A stretch of 64,000 nt of DNA from Arthrobacter sp. Soil763 (GCF_001428365.1 NZ_LMSH01000003.1:514477-578476); one strand, 5' to 3'. Shown: positions 18,411 to 31,497, counted from the first letter of the stretch. The notes: generated by a model not told the origin, from the letters alone. Program-made: numbers and translations.

Positions 18411-18430
18411 CCGGGGTATTCCCGCCCCGG
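18411..18430 (-). terminator. Possible weak terminator after whiA
   Basis: CCGGGG (18411-18416) and CCCCGG (18425-18430) form a 6-bp stem with an 8-nt loop, 33 bp beyond the whiA stop. It is short and has no U-tract. The rest of the 172-bp sodA-whiA gap holds the sodA promoter but no recognised motif. Confidence 0.3.
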
Positions 18431-18462
18431 CTCTGATTCTGTCCTTAATCCCCCGGCCGCGG

Positions 18463-19443
18463 CTACTCGTCGAGCATTTCCGGGGTCACGTTTGCCTCCG
18501 TGCCGGGAATCCCAAGGTCCTGCGCGCGTTTGTCGGCCATCGCCAGCAGGCGGCGGATCCGGCCGGCAATCGCGTCCTTGGTCATCACCGGGTCGGCGAG
18601 CCGTCCGAGCTCGTCGAGGCTGGCCTGCTTGTGCGCCACACGCAGCTCGCCGGCGTATTTGAGGTGGTCCGGCACGTCGTCGCCGAGGATCTCCAGCGCC
18701 CGGTCGACGCGGGCTCCGGCGGCGACCGCCGCCTGGGCGGAGCGGCGCAGGTTGGCGTCGTCGAAGTTGGCCAGCCGGTTCGCGGTGGCGCGGACCTCCT
18801 TGCGCATCCGCCGCTCTTCCCAGACCATCAGCGCGTCGTGGGCGCCCATCCGGGTCAGCAGCGCCGCGATGGTGTCGCCGTCGCGGATCACGACGCGGTC
18901 CACTCCCCTGACTTCGCGGGCCTTGGCCTGGATGCCGAGCCGCCGCGCGGCCCCGACCAGGGCCAGAGCGGACTCCGGTCCCGGGCAGGTCACTTCCATG
19001 GCGGAGGAGCGGCCCGGTTCGGTCAGCGAGCCGTGAGCCAGGAACGCGCCGCGCCAGACGGCCTCGGCGTCGGCGGCGGAGCCGTTGACAACGACGGACG
19101 GCAGGCCACGGACCGGCCGGCCGCGGGAATCCAGCAGGCCGGTCTGGCGGGCCAGGGCTTCGCCGTCGCGGACCACCCGGACCACGTAGCGGCTGCCGCG
19201 GCGCAGCCCGCCGCCGGAGACGACGATGATCTCGCTCTGGTGGCCGTAGACCTCGGCGATGGCGGCGCGGAGCCGGCGGGCGGTCGAGGCGAGGTCCACC
19301 TCGGCCTCGATCACGATCCGGCCGGAGATAATGTGCAGCCCGCCCGCGAACCGGAGCATGGCGGACACCTCAGCCTTGCGGACCGAGGACTTCTTGATGT
19401 CCAGCCGCGAAAGTTCTTCCTTGACTGATGCTGTCAGTGCCAT
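18463..19443 (-). CDS. whiA: DNA-binding protein WhiA
   Basis: WhiA combines a LAGLIDADG-like N-terminal domain with a C-terminal helix-turn-helix. In Streptomyces it controls sporulation septation; in other Gram-positives it affects division and chromosome segregation. The 326-residue sequence opens [14 protein letters not shown] and ends with the HTH region [25 protein letters not shown]. It is the last gene of the conserved set uvrC-rapZ-yvcK-whiA. The ATG at 19443 has GGGAAGG upstream and lies 10 bp after the yvcK stop. Confidence 0.95.
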   Translation of the reverse strand: MALTASVKEELSRLDIKKSSVRKAEVSAMLRFAGGLHIISGRIVIEAEVDLASTARRLRAAIAEVYGHQSEIIVVSGGGLRRGSRYVVRVVRDGEALARQTGLLDSRGRPVRGLPSVVVNGSAADAEAVWRGAFLAHGSLTEPGRSSAMEVTCPGPESALALVGAARRLGIQAKAREVRGVDRVVIRDGDTIAALLTRMGAHDALMVWEERRMRKEVRATANRLANFDDANLRRSAQAAVAAGARVDRALEILGDDVPDHLKYAGELRVAHKQASLDELGRLADPVMTKDAIAGRIRRLLAMADKRAQDLGIPGTEANVTPEMLDE

Positions 19444-19453
19444 GGCACCTTCC

Positions 19454-20473
19454 CTACCTGTTCCCAAAAATGTCGTGGTACGCCGTAGCCAGGCGCAGCG
19501 GGTCGTGGATCGGCCGGCGGTTCGACGCCCCTACTTTACCCAAGACCACCTCCGCGCCGAGCATCCCGGCGGCCTGCTCGAAGTCGCGGCGGTCCGGCAC
19601 CGACGCGGGATCGGCCAGCACGACGTCGACGGTGAACTCCGGCGCGTAGTCGCGCAGCACGCGCAGGTGGTCCGCGGCGGTCATGCCGAGCGTTTCCTTG
19701 GTGTCGGTGGCGAGGTTCATGGTCAGGCACCGCCGCGCCTCGGTCTTGCACAGGGCGTCGCGCATCTCGGGCAGCAGCAGGTGCGGCAGCACCGAGGTGT
19801 ACCAGGACCCGGGGCCGAGGACCACCCAGTCGGCCAGTTCGATGGCGGTGAGCGCCTCGACGCAGGCGGGTGCGGCCTCGGGGAGGAGGCGGACAGCCTC
19901 CAACCGGCCGGCCACGGCGCACCGGGCCTGCCCGCGGACGGTCTGCAGCTCGGACCCGCCGTCCGGCCGCGCCACCCGGGCTTCGCCCTCGATGGTGAGC
20001 GGGGTGGTGGACATCGGCAGGACCTGTCCCCGGGCGCCGAGCAGCGCACCGGCCCATTGGAGTCCGACGACGGCGTCGCCCAGCAGTTCCCACAGGGTGA
20101 CGATCAGCAGGTTGCCCATGGCGTGTTCGTCAAGCGAGCCGCCGCTGCCCTTGCCGGGTTTGAAACGGTGCTGCATGACATCGCGCCAGGTCCGGCCCCA
20201 GTCGGTGTCGTCGCAGAGGGCCGAGAGCGCCATCCGCAGGTCCCCGGGCGGGAGGACGCCGTACTCCTCGCGCAGCCGCCCGGAGGAGCCGCCGTCGTCA
20301 GCGACGGTGACGATGGCGGTCAGCTCGGAGGTGAGCAGCCGCAGCGCGGACAGCGAAGCGGAGAGGCCGTGCCCGCCGCCGAGGGCGACCACGGAGGGGC
20401 CTTTGTCCTGCTGGCCGGCGGAGGCCGCGCTGGCGGCCGGAACCAGGGGCAGGGGCCCGGTCAGGAGCGCCAT
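19454..20473 (-). CDS. yvcK: Gluconeogenesis factor YvcK (CofD-like)
   Basis: The YvcK/CofD-like family binds UDP-sugars. It is needed for growth on gluconeogenic carbon sources and for cell-wall homeostasis in Bacillus and mycobacteria. The 339 residues include [14 protein letters not shown] near residue 30 and [16 protein letters not shown], family hallmarks. About 25 N-terminal residues are Ala/Gln-rich and unconserved. Its ATG overlaps the rapZ stop (TAATG), implying coupled translation. It sits between rapZ and whiA as in most Gram-positive bacteria. Confidence 0.94.
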   Translation of the reverse strand: MALLTGPLPLVPAASAASAGQQDKGPSVVALGGGHGLSASLSALRLLTSELTAIVTVADDGGSSGRLREEYGVLPPGDLRMALSALCDDTDWGRTWRDVMQHRFKPGKGSGGSLDEHAMGNLLIVTLWELLGDAVVGLQWAGALLGARGQVLPMSTTPLTIEGEARVARPDGGSELQTVRGQARCAVAGRLEAVRLLPEAAPACVEALTAIELADWVVLGPGSWYTSVLPHLLLPEMRDALCKTEARRCLTMNLATDTKETLGMTAADHLRVLRDYAPEFTVDVVLADPASVPDRRDFEQAAGMLGAEVVLGKVGASNRRPIHDPLRLATAYHDIFGNR

Positions 20474-21396
20474 TACTCGCGGCCCAGATCCCGGTGGGTG
20501 GTGGTGACGGTGACGCGGGGGTACTGCGCCAGGCGCCGCGAGAGTTCGACGGCGACGGCGACGGAACGGTGCTTGCCCCCGGTGCAGCCCACGGCGATCG
20601 TGGCGTAGTGCTTGTTCTCGCGCCGGTAGCCGTCCAGGACCGGTTCGAGGGCCAGGACGTAGCGTTCCACGAAGTTGCTGACGCCCTTGGCCTCAAGCAC
20701 GTAGTCGCGGACGTCCTCATCCAGTCCGGTGTGCGGGCGCAGCTGCGGCACCCAGTGCGGGTTGGGGATGAAGCGCGCGTCGGCGACGAAGTTGGCGTCC
20801 ACGGGCAGGCCGTATTTGAAGCCGAAGCTCATCACGTTAAGGCGCAGCGCGACGGGTCCCGTCTCGCTGAACAGCTCGGTGATGGCGGTGGCGAGGCCGT
20901 GGACGTTCAGCGGCGAGGTATCCAGCACGATGTCCGAGGATTCCCGCAGTTCGCGCAGCAGTTCGCGTTCGGTGGCGATGCCGTCCAGGATCCTGCCGCC
21001 GCCCTGCAGCGGGTGCGGCCGGCGGCCCTGTTCGAAGCGGCGCACCAGCACGTCGTCGCTGGCGTCCAGGAACAGGACGCGGAACATGACCCCGCTGGCC
21101 TCGAGGTTGCGCAGCGCGGCGCGGATGTCGGCGAAGAGGTCCTTGCTGCGGACGTCCACGACGACGGCGAGCTTGGAGATGGAGCCGGGCGCGTGCGAGA
21201 CGAGCTCCGCGAGCGTCCCGAGCATCTGCGGCGGCAGGTTGTCGACCACGTACCAGCCGTGGTCCTCCAGGGCGTCCGAGGCGGTGCTGCGCCCGGCGCC
21301 GGACATCCCGGTCACCACCAGCAGCTCCGCTTCGACCGGCTTGACGGGCGTCAGCCCGTCCGCCTCCATGCCGGATCCTGCCGTTGACTCTGTCAT
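20473..21396 (-). CDS. rapZ: RNase adapter / nucleotide-binding protein RapZ
   Basis: A P-loop protein of the YvcJ/RapZ family; in enterobacteria RapZ guides RNase E to a small RNA controlling GlmS, while the actinobacterial role is less clear. The 307 residues contain Walker A GMSGAGRS (30-37), a Walker B-like LAVVVDVRS and the C-terminal block [16 protein letters not shown]. The ATG at 21396 is chosen because upstream codons are low-complexity Arg-rich sequence. It is followed without a gap by yvcK. Confidence 0.92.
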   Translation of the reverse strand: MTESTAGSGMEADGLTPVKPVEAELLVVTGMSGAGRSTASDALEDHGWYVVDNLPPQMLGTLAELVSHAPGSISKLAVVVDVRSKDLFADIRAALRNLEASGVMFRVLFLDASDDVLVRRFEQGRRPHPLQGGGRILDGIATERELLRELRESSDIVLDTSPLNVHGLATAITELFSETGPVALRLNVMSFGFKYGLPVDANFVADARFIPNPHWVPQLRPHTGLDEDVRDYVLEAKGVSNFVERYVLALEPVLDGYRRENKHYATIAVGCTGGKHRSVAVAVELSRRLAQYPRVTVTTTHRDLGRE

Positions 21397-21504
21397 GCGT
21401 CGTGCCCCATCTCTGCTGTCCGCTCTGCTGCGAGGGCGGCGCGGCAGTTTCCCGGTGCGCGCCACACTTCAGCTCCTAACCCTAGCTAAGATTGCCGGCG
21501 CTAG

Positions 21505-23514
21505 CTAAGTTTCGAGGATTTCGCCGGTCGTCATGTTGACCGCCGGCAGCGCCGGGGCCGCGGCGCCGTCGTCGGCGCTGAAATGTTGCACGATCGCGGC
21601 CGCGAGGGCGGGACCGATTCCCTTCGCCGCGGTCAGCTCCTCGGCACTGGCGGCCTTGATGCTCTTGACCGACCCGAACTGGTTGAGCAGGGCCTTGCGC
21701 TTGGATTCACCGAGGCCCGGCACGCTGTCCAGCGCCGAGACCGTCATGGCTTTGCCCCGCTTTTGCCGGTGGAAGGAGATCGCGAAGCGGTGCGCCTCGT
21801 CGCGGATCCGCTGCAGCAGGTAGAGGCCGGCCGAGGCCCGGGGCAGGATGACTGGGAAGTCGCTGTCCGGCAGCCAGACTTCCTCGAGCCGTTTGGCCAG
21901 CCCGACGACGTAGACGTCGTCGACGCCGAGTTCGACCAGGGCCTTGGCGGCGGCGTTCACCTGGGGCTTGCCGCCGTCGACGACGACGAGGTTGGGCGGG
22001 TAGGCGAACTTCGCCCGCGGGGCCGGTGTGGTGGTGTCCGCAACGACCGCCTCGGCGGCGGCGTCCAGCGCGGCCTGGTGCCCGGGTTTTGCCGCGGCCG
22101 CCGCCTGCGCCGCCTGGTCCTCCAGGTAGTGCCGGAAGCGCCGGGTCAGGACATCGTGCATGGCCGCCGTGTCGTCGTTGGCGGCCGCGCCGGTGACCGA
22201 GAACTTCCGGTAGTCGGACTTCTTGGGCAGCCCGTCCTCGACCACCACCATCGACCCGACCACGTTGGTGCCCTGGACGTGGGAAATGTCGAAGCATTCG
22301 ATCCGCATCAGCGCGTCCGGCAGGTCCAGGGCTTCCTGCAGTTCCTGCAACGCCTGGGAGCGCATGGTCAGGTCGCCGGCGCGCCGGGACTTGTGCAGTT
22401 TGAGCGCATGCTCGGCGTTGTCCCGCACCGTGGAGAGCAGGGTGGCCTTGTCGCCGCGGCGCGGGACCCGGACGTCCACCCGGGCGCCGCGCAGGCCGCT
22501 GAGCCACTGGGCCAGTTCCTCGGCGTTGCTCGGTTCCTCCGGGACCAGGACCTCGCGCGGCAGCCTGCCCTGCACCTCGCCTTCCTCGCCGTAGACCTGC
22601 TGGAGGAGGTGCTCGACGAGGTCCGGTGTGGTGGTGTCCTCGACCTTTTCCACCACCCAGCCGCGCTGGCCGCGGATCCGCCCGCCGCGGACGTGGAAGA
22701 CCTGGACGGCTGCTTCGAGTTCGTCCTCGTGCAGTGCGAACACGTCGGCGTCGGTGTCCTCGGCCAGGACCACGGCGTTGCGTTCGAACACCTTCTTCAG
22801 GGCCACGATGTCGTCGCGGACACGGGCCGCGCGCTCGTAGTCCAGCTCCGCGACGGCGGCGGCCATGTCCTTTTCCAGCCGGGAAACGAAGCGCTTGGCT
22901 TCGCCGCCCATGAACGCGCAGAAGTCCTCGGCCAGGGCCCGGTGGTCTTCGGTGGAGATCCGGCCGACACAGGGGGCGGAGCACTTGTCGATGTAGCCAA
23001 GCAGGCAGGGCCGGCCGCTGGCCTCGGCGCGCTTGAGCACGCCGGCGCTGCAGCTGCGGACCGGGAAGACCCGCAGCAGGGTGTCCATGGTCTCGCGGAT
23101 GGCACCGGCGGTGTACGGGCCGAAGTACCGGGTGCCCTTGCGCCGGTCCCCGCGGAGCACCTGGACCCGGGGGTACTTCTCCCCCATGGTGACGGCGAGG
23201 TAGGGGTAGGACTTGTCGTCGCGGAACATGACGTTGAACCGCGGCTTGAATTCCTTGATCCAGGTGTATTCGAGCTGCAGCGATTCCAGTTCGCTGCCGA
23301 CCACGGTCCATTCCACGCTGCTCGCCGTGTGGACCATGGCGTGGGTCTTGGGCAGTAGCCCGGCGGGGTTGGCGAAGTAGGAGTTCAGCCGGGAGCGGAG
23401 GTTCTTGGCCTTGCCCACGTAGATGACCCGGCCGTGCGGGTCACGGAAGCGGTACACGCCCGGGTTGGTCGGGATTTCGCCCGTCTGCGGACGGTAACTC
23501 GCTGGATTTGCCAC
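21505..23514 (-). CDS. uvrC: Excinuclease ABC subunit C
   Basis: UvrC makes both incisions around a bulky DNA lesion once UvrB is loaded. The 669 residues comprise the N-terminal GIY-YIG nuclease ([20 protein letters not shown]), a UVR domain that contacts UvrB (about 200-240), a C-terminal RNase H-like nuclease ([20 protein letters not shown]) and a helix-hairpin-helix end ([13 protein letters not shown]). GTG 23514 has TAGAAT 6 nt upstream and no Shine-Dalgarno, suggesting a leaderless mRNA. It heads uvrC-rapZ-yvcK-whiA, although 108 bp separate it from rapZ. Confidence 0.96.
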   Translation of the reverse strand: MANPASYRPQTGEIPTNPGVYRFRDPHGRVIYVGKAKNLRSRLNSYFANPAGLLPKTHAMVHTASSVEWTVVGSELESLQLEYTWIKEFKPRFNVMFRDDKSYPYLAVTMGEKYPRVQVLRGDRRKGTRYFGPYTAGAIRETMDTLLRVFPVRSCSAGVLKRAEASGRPCLLGYIDKCSAPCVGRISTEDHRALAEDFCAFMGGEAKRFVSRLEKDMAAAVAELDYERAARVRDDIVALKKVFERNAVVLAEDTDADVFALHEDELEAAVQVFHVRGGRIRGQRGWVVEKVEDTTTPDLVEHLLQQVYGEEGEVQGRLPREVLVPEEPSNAEELAQWLSGLRGARVDVRVPRRGDKATLLSTVRDNAEHALKLHKSRRAGDLTMRSQALQELQEALDLPDALMRIECFDISHVQGTNVVGSMVVVEDGLPKKSDYRKFSVTGAAANDDTAAMHDVLTRRFRHYLEDQAAQAAAAAKPGHQAALDAAAEAVVADTTTPAPRAKFAYPPNLVVVDGGKPQVNAAAKALVELGVDDVYVVGLAKRLEEVWLPDSDFPVILPRASAGLYLLQRIRDEAHRFAISFHRQKRGKAMTVSALDSVPGLGESKRKALLNQFGSVKSIKAASAEELTAAKGIGPALAAAIVQHFSADDGAAAPALPAVNMTTGEILET

Positions 23515-23520
23515 CGTCCC

Positions 23521-23526
23521 ATTCTA
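23521..23526 (-). promoter_or_regulatory. Probable -10 hexamer of a leaderless uvrC promoter
   Basis: TAGAAT on the minus strand lies exactly 6 nt before the GTG start of uvrC, and no ribosome-binding site is present. Confidence 0.55.
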
Positions 23527-23601
23527 CTGAGCCTCCCGGGGCGGACCTGACATCCGCCGGTGTCCCGGCGGCCGCAGCCCCGCCACCGGGGGCCGGAGCG
23601 G

Positions 23602-24264
23602 CTAGTCGACGCTCTTGCTCTGGTTGTACGTGGTGGCGCGCTGCTGCCCGCTCAGTTCCGCGATGGCGTCCATGATCCGGTCGGTGACCTGGCGCCGCGC
23701 GGGCAGGGAGTGGTCCGGTCCGGTCTTGTCGAAGTAGAGCGGCTCGCCGACCTTCATGGTGAAGTGCTGCGGCTTGACCTTGTTGGTGTCGGCGGGCTGG
23801 AGGTTCCCGGTGCCGATCAGGCCCACCGGGATCACCGGCGCGCCCGTGGTGAGGGCCAGCCAGCCGACGCCGGTGCGGCCGCGGTAGAGGATGCCGTCGC
23901 GGGAGCGGGTGCCCTCGGGGTAGATCCCGACGCCTTTGCCGGCGTCGAGGATGTCCAGCAGCGTCTTCAGGGCCTGCACGCTGGCGGCCTGCTCACCGCG
24001 TTCGACGGGGATGGAGCCGACCGCTTCGAAGAAGGACTTCATCATCTTGCCCTTGGCGCCGCCGGTGGTGAAGTACTCCGCCTTGGCGAAGAACGCCACG
24101 GGGCGCGGCATGAGGGCCTGGACGATCACACTGTCGAGGAAGGACAGGTGGTTCGGCGCGACGATGAACGGGCCCTCCTTGGGCACGTTCTCGAGGCCGA
24201 TCACGGTGGGACGGCAGGTGGAGGAGATCAACCCGCGGGTGGTCCAGCGGATCGCGTCAAACAT
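23602..24264 (-). CDS. 1-acyl-sn-glycerol-3-phosphate acyltransferase (PlsC family)
   Basis: Membrane-associated enzyme of phospholipid synthesis that acylates lysophosphatidate, or a related acceptor. The 220-residue product has the catalytic NHLSFLD (HX4D motif, 38-44) and the acceptor-binding YPEGTRS (115-121). It has a single hydrophobic N-terminal stretch, no other domain, and the usual length of short PlsC proteins. Both ATG 24264 and ATG 24285 are possible; 24264 (MFDAIRWTTRG) fits the family better. Substrate identity cannot be fixed from sequence. Confidence 0.88.
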   Translation of the reverse strand: MFDAIRWTTRGLISSTCRPTVIGLENVPKEGPFIVAPNHLSFLDSVIVQALMPRPVAFFAKAEYFTTGGAKGKMMKSFFEAVGSIPVERGEQAASVQALKTLLDILDAGKGVGIYPEGTRSRDGILYRGRTGVGWLALTTGAPVIPVGLIGTGNLQPADTNKVKPQHFTMKVGEPLYFDKTGPDHSLPARRQVTDRIMDAIAELSGQQRATTYNQSKSVD

Positions 24265-24402
24265 TGCCAAGGATGTGCACCTCATTCAGGGCTGTGGTCC
24301 CCGCGGCCGGACCGATGGAGGTGCCGCCGGGGTGGAAGTTCGCGGGCACGGTTGTTGGCGTCACCGGCCTAGTTTCTCACGACTCCGCGGATGCCAGAAA
24401 CT

Positions 24403-24440
24403 CCCATGCCCCGCAGGGAATACATCCCTGGGGGCATGGG
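24403..24440 (-). terminator. Hairpin terminator after uvrA
   Basis: Arms 24403-24419 and 24425-24440 form a 16-bp stem with a single bulged base and a short loop. It lies 15 bp after the uvrA stop codon on the minus strand. Confidence 0.75.
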
Positions 24441-24455
24441 CACCGGCGGGGTTCC

Positions 24456-27395
<2,940 letters not shown>

Positions 27396-27402
27396 GCCTC
27401 CA

Positions 27403-27408
27403 ATGCTA
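27403..27408 (-). promoter_or_regulatory. Probable -10 hexamer of a leaderless uvrA promoter
   Basis: TAGCAT on the minus strand is 7 nt before the uvrA GTG and is immediately preceded by the LexA-like box. Confidence 0.5.
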
Positions 27409-27409
27409 A

Positions 27410-27425
27410 TCGAAAACTTCTTCGA
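27410..27425 (-). promoter_or_regulatory. LexA-like SOS box upstream of uvrA
   Basis: TCGAAGAAGTTTTCGA (minus strand) matches the actinobacterial SOS consensus TCGAAC-N4-GTTCGA at 10 of the 12 defined positions, with TCGAA and TTCGA intact. It lies between the -10 and where the -35 should be, so a bound repressor would block uvrA transcription. Confidence 0.6.
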
Positions 27426-27464
27426 ATCTCTATTCGGGCGGTGCTTGTGCTATTGGAACGTCTG

Positions 27465-27857
27465 TTAGTGCCGGTCGTAGGCCGCGGCGAGCAGCTGGAC
27501 GGCTTCGGCGAAGCTGGCTCCCTGGGCGCGGGCGGCAGCGGCAAAGTCAGCCGCCGCGGCACTGAGCGAATCCCACGCTTCGTCCCGGGGGCAGACCACC
27601 GTGCCGTTGCGGCCGCGGGTCGCGACGACGCCGGCTGCTTCCAGCTCCTTGTAGGCGCGGGCCACCGTGTGCGGTGCCACGCCCAGTTCGGCCGCCAGGC
27701 TGCGGACCGCCGGGAGCCGGGTGCCCGGCGCGAGCGACCCGTCGTCGGCCCGTTCGATGATGTTCAGGCGCAGCTGCTCAAAGAGCGGGACGGAACTGCC
27801 GGTGTTGGGCTTCCAACCGCCCGGGTAGGCCGCCGCGGCCGCTTCGACCGGGCTCAC
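27465..27857 (-). CDS. GntR-family transcriptional regulator (YtrA-like)
   Basis: A 130-residue short GntR protein. The winged helix (about 20-90: PLFEQLRLNIIERADDG ... TRLPAVRSLAAELGV) is followed by only a short helical tail, as in the YtrA subfamily, which typically regulates adjacent ABC transporters. Its GTG overlaps the stop of the preceding ABC exporter gene (GTGA). It is therefore the last gene of a three-gene operon and probably its autoregulator. No operator was identified in the promoter region 31498-31639. Confidence 0.88.
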   Translation of the reverse strand: MSPVEAAAAAYPGGWKPNTGSSVPLFEQLRLNIIERADDGSLAPGTRLPAVRSLAAELGVAPHTVARAYKELEAAGVVATRGRNGTVVCPRDEAWDSLSAAAADFAAAARAQGASFAEAVQLLAAAYDRH

Positions 27858-29722
27858 TGCTCCGGCTCCAGGACGCTGTCCGCGTCGTTGCGCCCGGCGA
27901 ACTGGGAGCGGTAGAGCGAGCTGTAGAGCCCGTCCCCCGCCAGCAGTTCCCGGTGTTTGCCCTGTTCAACGATGCGTCCTTGGTCCATGACCAGAATTAG
28001 ATCAGCGTCCCGGACCGTGGACAAGCGGTGGGCAATGACGAAGCTGGTCCTGCCCTGGCGGAGCCGCGCCATTGCCTGCCGGATCTGCACCTCGGTGCGG
28101 CTGTCCACCGAGCTGGTCGCCTCGTCCAGGACCAGGATGCTCCGGCCGGACAGCTGCGCCCGGGCAATCGAGATGAGCTGGCGCTGGCCGCGGCTGAGCG
28201 AGTCGCCGTCATTGCCGAGCATGGTGGCGTAGCCGGCCGGCAGGGCGCGCACGAACTGGTCGACATGGCTGGCCTGCGCCGCGGCGATGATGTCCTCGTC
28301 GCTGGCCCCGGGCCGGCCGTATTCGATGTTCTCCCGGATGGTGCCGGTGAACAGCCAGGCATCCTGCAGGACGGTGCCGAACCCGGAACGCAGCCGGTCC
28401 CGCGGCATCCCGGCGATGTCCGCCCCGTCCACGGTGATGCGGCCCGCGTCCAGCTCGTAGAAGCGCATCAGGAGGTTCACCACCGTTGTCTTGCCGGCGC
28501 CGGTGTGGCCGACGATCGCCACGGTCTGTCCGGGTTCGACCATGAAGCACAGGTCCTGGACCACGGGCGCCCCCGGGCTGTACCCGAAGGTGGCGTGCTC
28601 GAACGTGACCCGGCCGGCGGGGGCCGGTCCGGTGCCGCCGGGGTGGTTGCCGCGGGGCGCGTGGTGGGCGGCGGCCGCCGCGGCCCCGGGGGCCGGTTCC
28701 GCCGCGTCGGCAGGGATCTCCGGGGCGTCCAGCAGGGCGAAGACCCGCTCGGCCGACGCGGCGCAGGACTGCATCAGGGTCAGCATGCCGCCGATCTGGC
28801 CCATGGGCTGGCTGAAGAGCCTGCTGAACTGGATGAACGCCTGGACTCCGCCGATCGTCATGGTGCCGGCGGCGACCTGGAGGGCACCAACGACGGCGAC
28901 CGCGATGTAGTTGAGGTTGGAGACGAAGATCATCAGCGGCTGCACGATGCCTGAGACGTAGTGCGCCCGGGACGCGGCGCGGAAGAGCCGGTCGTTGCTC
29001 TCGCCGAAGGCGGCCGCGGCGGTGTCCTGCCGGCCGAAGGCCTTGACCACCTCGTGGCCGGTGAAGAACTCCTCCAGGTGTGTGTGCAGGGTGCCGGTGC
29101 TGGCCCACTGCTCGGTGAAATGGGCCTGTGACCGGCGCGCCACGACCACGGTGAGCAGGGTGGAGAGCGGAACGGACGCCAGCGCAATCAGCGCCAGCAG
29201 GGGCGAGAGCCAGAACATCATGGCCAGGGCGCCGGAGAGCATCAGGATCGACATGATCAGCTGGTTGAGCAGCTGGTTGAGCGACTGCGAGACGTTGTCG
29301 ACGTCGTTCGTGGCGCGGCTGAGCACATCGCCCCGGTGCTGGTCGTCGAAGTGGCCGGACGGCAGGACGTGCAGCTTGTGCTCCACCGCGGACCGGAGCC
29401 CGTAGACCAGCCGCTGCACGGCGGTCGCGGTCAGGGCGCCCTGGATCCAGCTGAAGAGCGAGGCCCCGAGGTACATCAGGGCGACGGCGAGGAGCAACCG
29501 GCCGAGCCTGCGTTCATCGAAGGCACCGCCGACGACCCCGGCCACGACGACGTCGGTGGCGTCGCCCAGGTACTTGGGGGCAGCCACGTTCAGCACCGCA
29601 AAGCCGCAGGTGGCCGCGACGACAGCCGCCATCCGCGCCCGCATTGGCTTCAGGAGCCCCAGCAGCCGCCAGGCGGCCCGCCACTTGCCGCCTTCCGGAC
29701 CCGCCGGCAGTGCCGCGGTCAC
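27854..29722 (-). CDS. ABC exporter, fused membrane and ATPase domains (consensus-site subunit)
   Basis: A 622-residue half-transporter with six membrane segments in the first ~330 residues, an Ala/Pro/His-rich linker (about 345-385), then the ATPase: VGHTGAGKTT (Walker A), SLSRGQRQ (signature, Arg replacing the first Gly) and ILVLDEATSS (Walker B with catalytic Glu). It overlaps the upstream half-transporter by GTGA and should form a heterodimer with it. In this class one composite site is degenerate; this subunit supplies the intact Walker B Glu. Substrates of such exporters are lipids, peptides or drugs; none can be assigned. The longer upstream open frame is a shadow. Confidence 0.9.
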   Translation of the reverse strand: MTAALPAGPEGGKWRAAWRLLGLLKPMRARMAAVVAATCGFAVLNVAAPKYLGDATDVVVAGVVGGAFDERRLGRLLLAVALMYLGASLFSWIQGALTATAVQRLVYGLRSAVEHKLHVLPSGHFDDQHRGDVLSRATNDVDNVSQSLNQLLNQLIMSILMLSGALAMMFWLSPLLALIALASVPLSTLLTVVVARRSQAHFTEQWASTGTLHTHLEEFFTGHEVVKAFGRQDTAAAAFGESNDRLFRAASRAHYVSGIVQPLMIFVSNLNYIAVAVVGALQVAAGTMTIGGVQAFIQFSRLFSQPMGQIGGMLTLMQSCAASAERVFALLDAPEIPADAAEPAPGAAAAAAHHAPRGNHPGGTGPAPAGRVTFEHATFGYSPGAPVVQDLCFMVEPGQTVAIVGHTGAGKTTVVNLLMRFYELDAGRITVDGADIAGMPRDRLRSGFGTVLQDAWLFTGTIRENIEYGRPGASDEDIIAAAQASHVDQFVRALPAGYATMLGNDGDSLSRGQRQLISIARAQLSGRSILVLDEATSSVDSRTEVQIRQAMARLRQGRTSFVIAHRLSTVRDADLILVMDQGRIVEQGKHRELLAGDGLYSSLYRSQFAGRNDADSVLEPEQ

Positions 29723-31497
29723 GGGGACTCCTCCAGCACCAGTTGCGAGGCCGCGATCTCCCGGTAGGTCCGGGACGTTTCCATCAGCTCGGCATGGCTG
29801 CCCCTCGCCGCCAGCCGGCCGTCCTCCAGCACGAGGATCTGGTCCGCCCGTTCGATGGTCGAGACCCGTTCGGCCACGATGAGCACGGTGGCGGCCGCCA
29901 GCAGGGGGTCCAGCGCGGCCCGGAGACGGCGGTCGGTCACGTAGTCGAGGGCGGAGAAGCTGTCGTCGAACAGGTAGACCGGGGCCGGGCGGAGCAGGGC
30001 CCGGGCGATGCACAGGCGCTGGCGCTGGCCACCGGAGAAGTTCGTGCCGCCCTGGCTGACCGGTGCATCCAGGCCGCCGGGGAGCCGGCGCACAAAGTCA
30101 CCGGCCTGCGCCGTGTCCAGCGCGTCCCACAGCTCCGCGTCGGTGGCGGCCGGCCCGCCGATCCGCAGGTTGTCCGCGACTGTGCCGGAAAAGAGGTAGG
30201 AATGCTGCGGCACCAGGGACATCCGTTCGCGCAGCGCGGCCAGCGGCAGGGACCGGATGTCGCGGCCGCCAAGCGTGATGGTCCCGGCCGTCGGGTCCAG
30301 GAAGCGCGGCAGCAGGTTCAGCAGCGTGGTCTTGCCGCTGCCCGTGGCGCCGACGATCGCGGTGGTCGAGCCGGGGACGGCGGTGAAGGAGATGCCGGAC
30401 AGGACCGGCGCCTCGGCCCCGGGATAGGCGAAGGACACGCCGCGGAACTCCACGGTGCCCCCGGCTGCCGGGGCAACCGGGGCCGCCTCCGCGGCTGCGC
30501 TGCCCTGCGGGGCCGGCGGGAGTCCGCCGCGGGGTGGTCCGGCAATTGACGGTTCGGTGTCCAGGACGGCCTGGATGCGCTCGGCGCAGACCGCGGCGCG
30601 CGGAGCCGTGGTGAAGACGTACATGGCCATCATGATGGCGATGAGGATTTGCAGGATGTAGGCGATGAAGGCCGTCAGCGCGCCCAGCCGCATCTCGCCG
30701 GCCTCGATGCGGTGGCCGCCGAACCAGACCACTGCCACGGAGGACAGGTTGACCACCACCATGATCAGCGGGTTCATCCTGGCCACCAGCAGGGCGGAGG
30801 CCAGATTGTTGCGGGTCAGGTCCCTGTTCGCTGCGTCGAAGCGGCGGATCTCGTGGTCCTGCCGGACGAACCCCCGGATGACGTTGGCCCCGATGATCTG
30901 TTCCCGGAGTACCCGGCTGATCCGCTCGAGAAGCTCCTGGCCCTGGCGGTAGAGCGGGATCAGCCGCCGGACAATCAGCACCATGACGGCGGCGAGCAGG
31001 GGGATCACGGCGGCCACAATGCCGGAGAGCGGAAGATCCTGGTGGGCGGCCAGCACGATGCCGCCGAGGAAGCTGGCCGGGGCGGCGGCGAGCATGGTGA
31101 AGGCCAGGAGCGCCAGGTTCTGGATCTGGATGACGTCGTTGGTGGCGCGGGTGACGAGGCTGGGCGCCCCGAACGTGCCGACGTCCTGCGAGGAGAATTG
31201 CTGCACGCGGGTGAACAGGTCAGAGCGCAGCTGGTGGCCGATCCGCATGGCGACGATGGCACCCAGGTAGCCCGCAGCCACCGCGGCGGCGACCTGGAGC
31301 GCCGCGATTCCGGCCATCCACGCCCCCAGCCGCAGGATCAGGGGGGTGTTGCCGGCGACGATGCCGTCGTCGATGACGGCGGCGTTAAGCGTGGGAAGCA
31401 TCAGGCCGGCGGTGGTCTGCACGAGCTGAAGGCAGACGATGGCCAGGACCGCCGCCCGGTGGGCGGACAGCAGCCGTCCCATCAGCTTGATCAGCAC
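29719..31497 (-). CDS. ABC exporter, fused membrane and ATPase domains (degenerate-site subunit)
   Basis: A 592-residue half-transporter: six membrane segments in residues ~15-310, then an ATPase domain with VGATGSGKTT (Walker A), NFSGGQRQRL (signature) and VYLFDDSFSALD. In the last motif the catalytic Glu after the Walker B Asp is Asp. This change is characteristic of the degenerate half of heterodimeric exporters such as BmrC or TM287. It is the first gene of the operon with the overlapping second half (27854-29722) and the GntR regulator. A linker rich in Ala and Pro lies at about 330-350. Confidence 0.9.
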   Translation of the reverse strand: MLIKLMGRLLSAHRAAVLAIVCLQLVQTTAGLMLPTLNAAVIDDGIVAGNTPLILRLGAWMAGIAALQVAAAVAAGYLGAIVAMRIGHQLRSDLFTRVQQFSSQDVGTFGAPSLVTRATNDVIQIQNLALLAFTMLAAAPASFLGGIVLAAHQDLPLSGIVAAVIPLLAAVMVLIVRRLIPLYRQGQELLERISRVLREQIIGANVIRGFVRQDHEIRRFDAANRDLTRNNLASALLVARMNPLIMVVVNLSSVAVVWFGGHRIEAGEMRLGALTAFIAYILQILIAIMMAMYVFTTAPRAAVCAERIQAVLDTEPSIAGPPRGGLPPAPQGSAAAEAAPVAPAAGGTVEFRGVSFAYPGAEAPVLSGISFTAVPGSTTAIVGATGSGKTTLLNLLPRFLDPTAGTITLGGRDIRSLPLAALRERMSLVPQHSYLFSGTVADNLRIGGPAATDAELWDALDTAQAGDFVRRLPGGLDAPVSQGGTNFSGGQRQRLCIARALLRPAPVYLFDDSFSALDYVTDRRLRAALDPLLAAATVLIVAERVSTIERADQILVLEDGRLAARGSHAELMETSRTYREIAASQLVLEESP

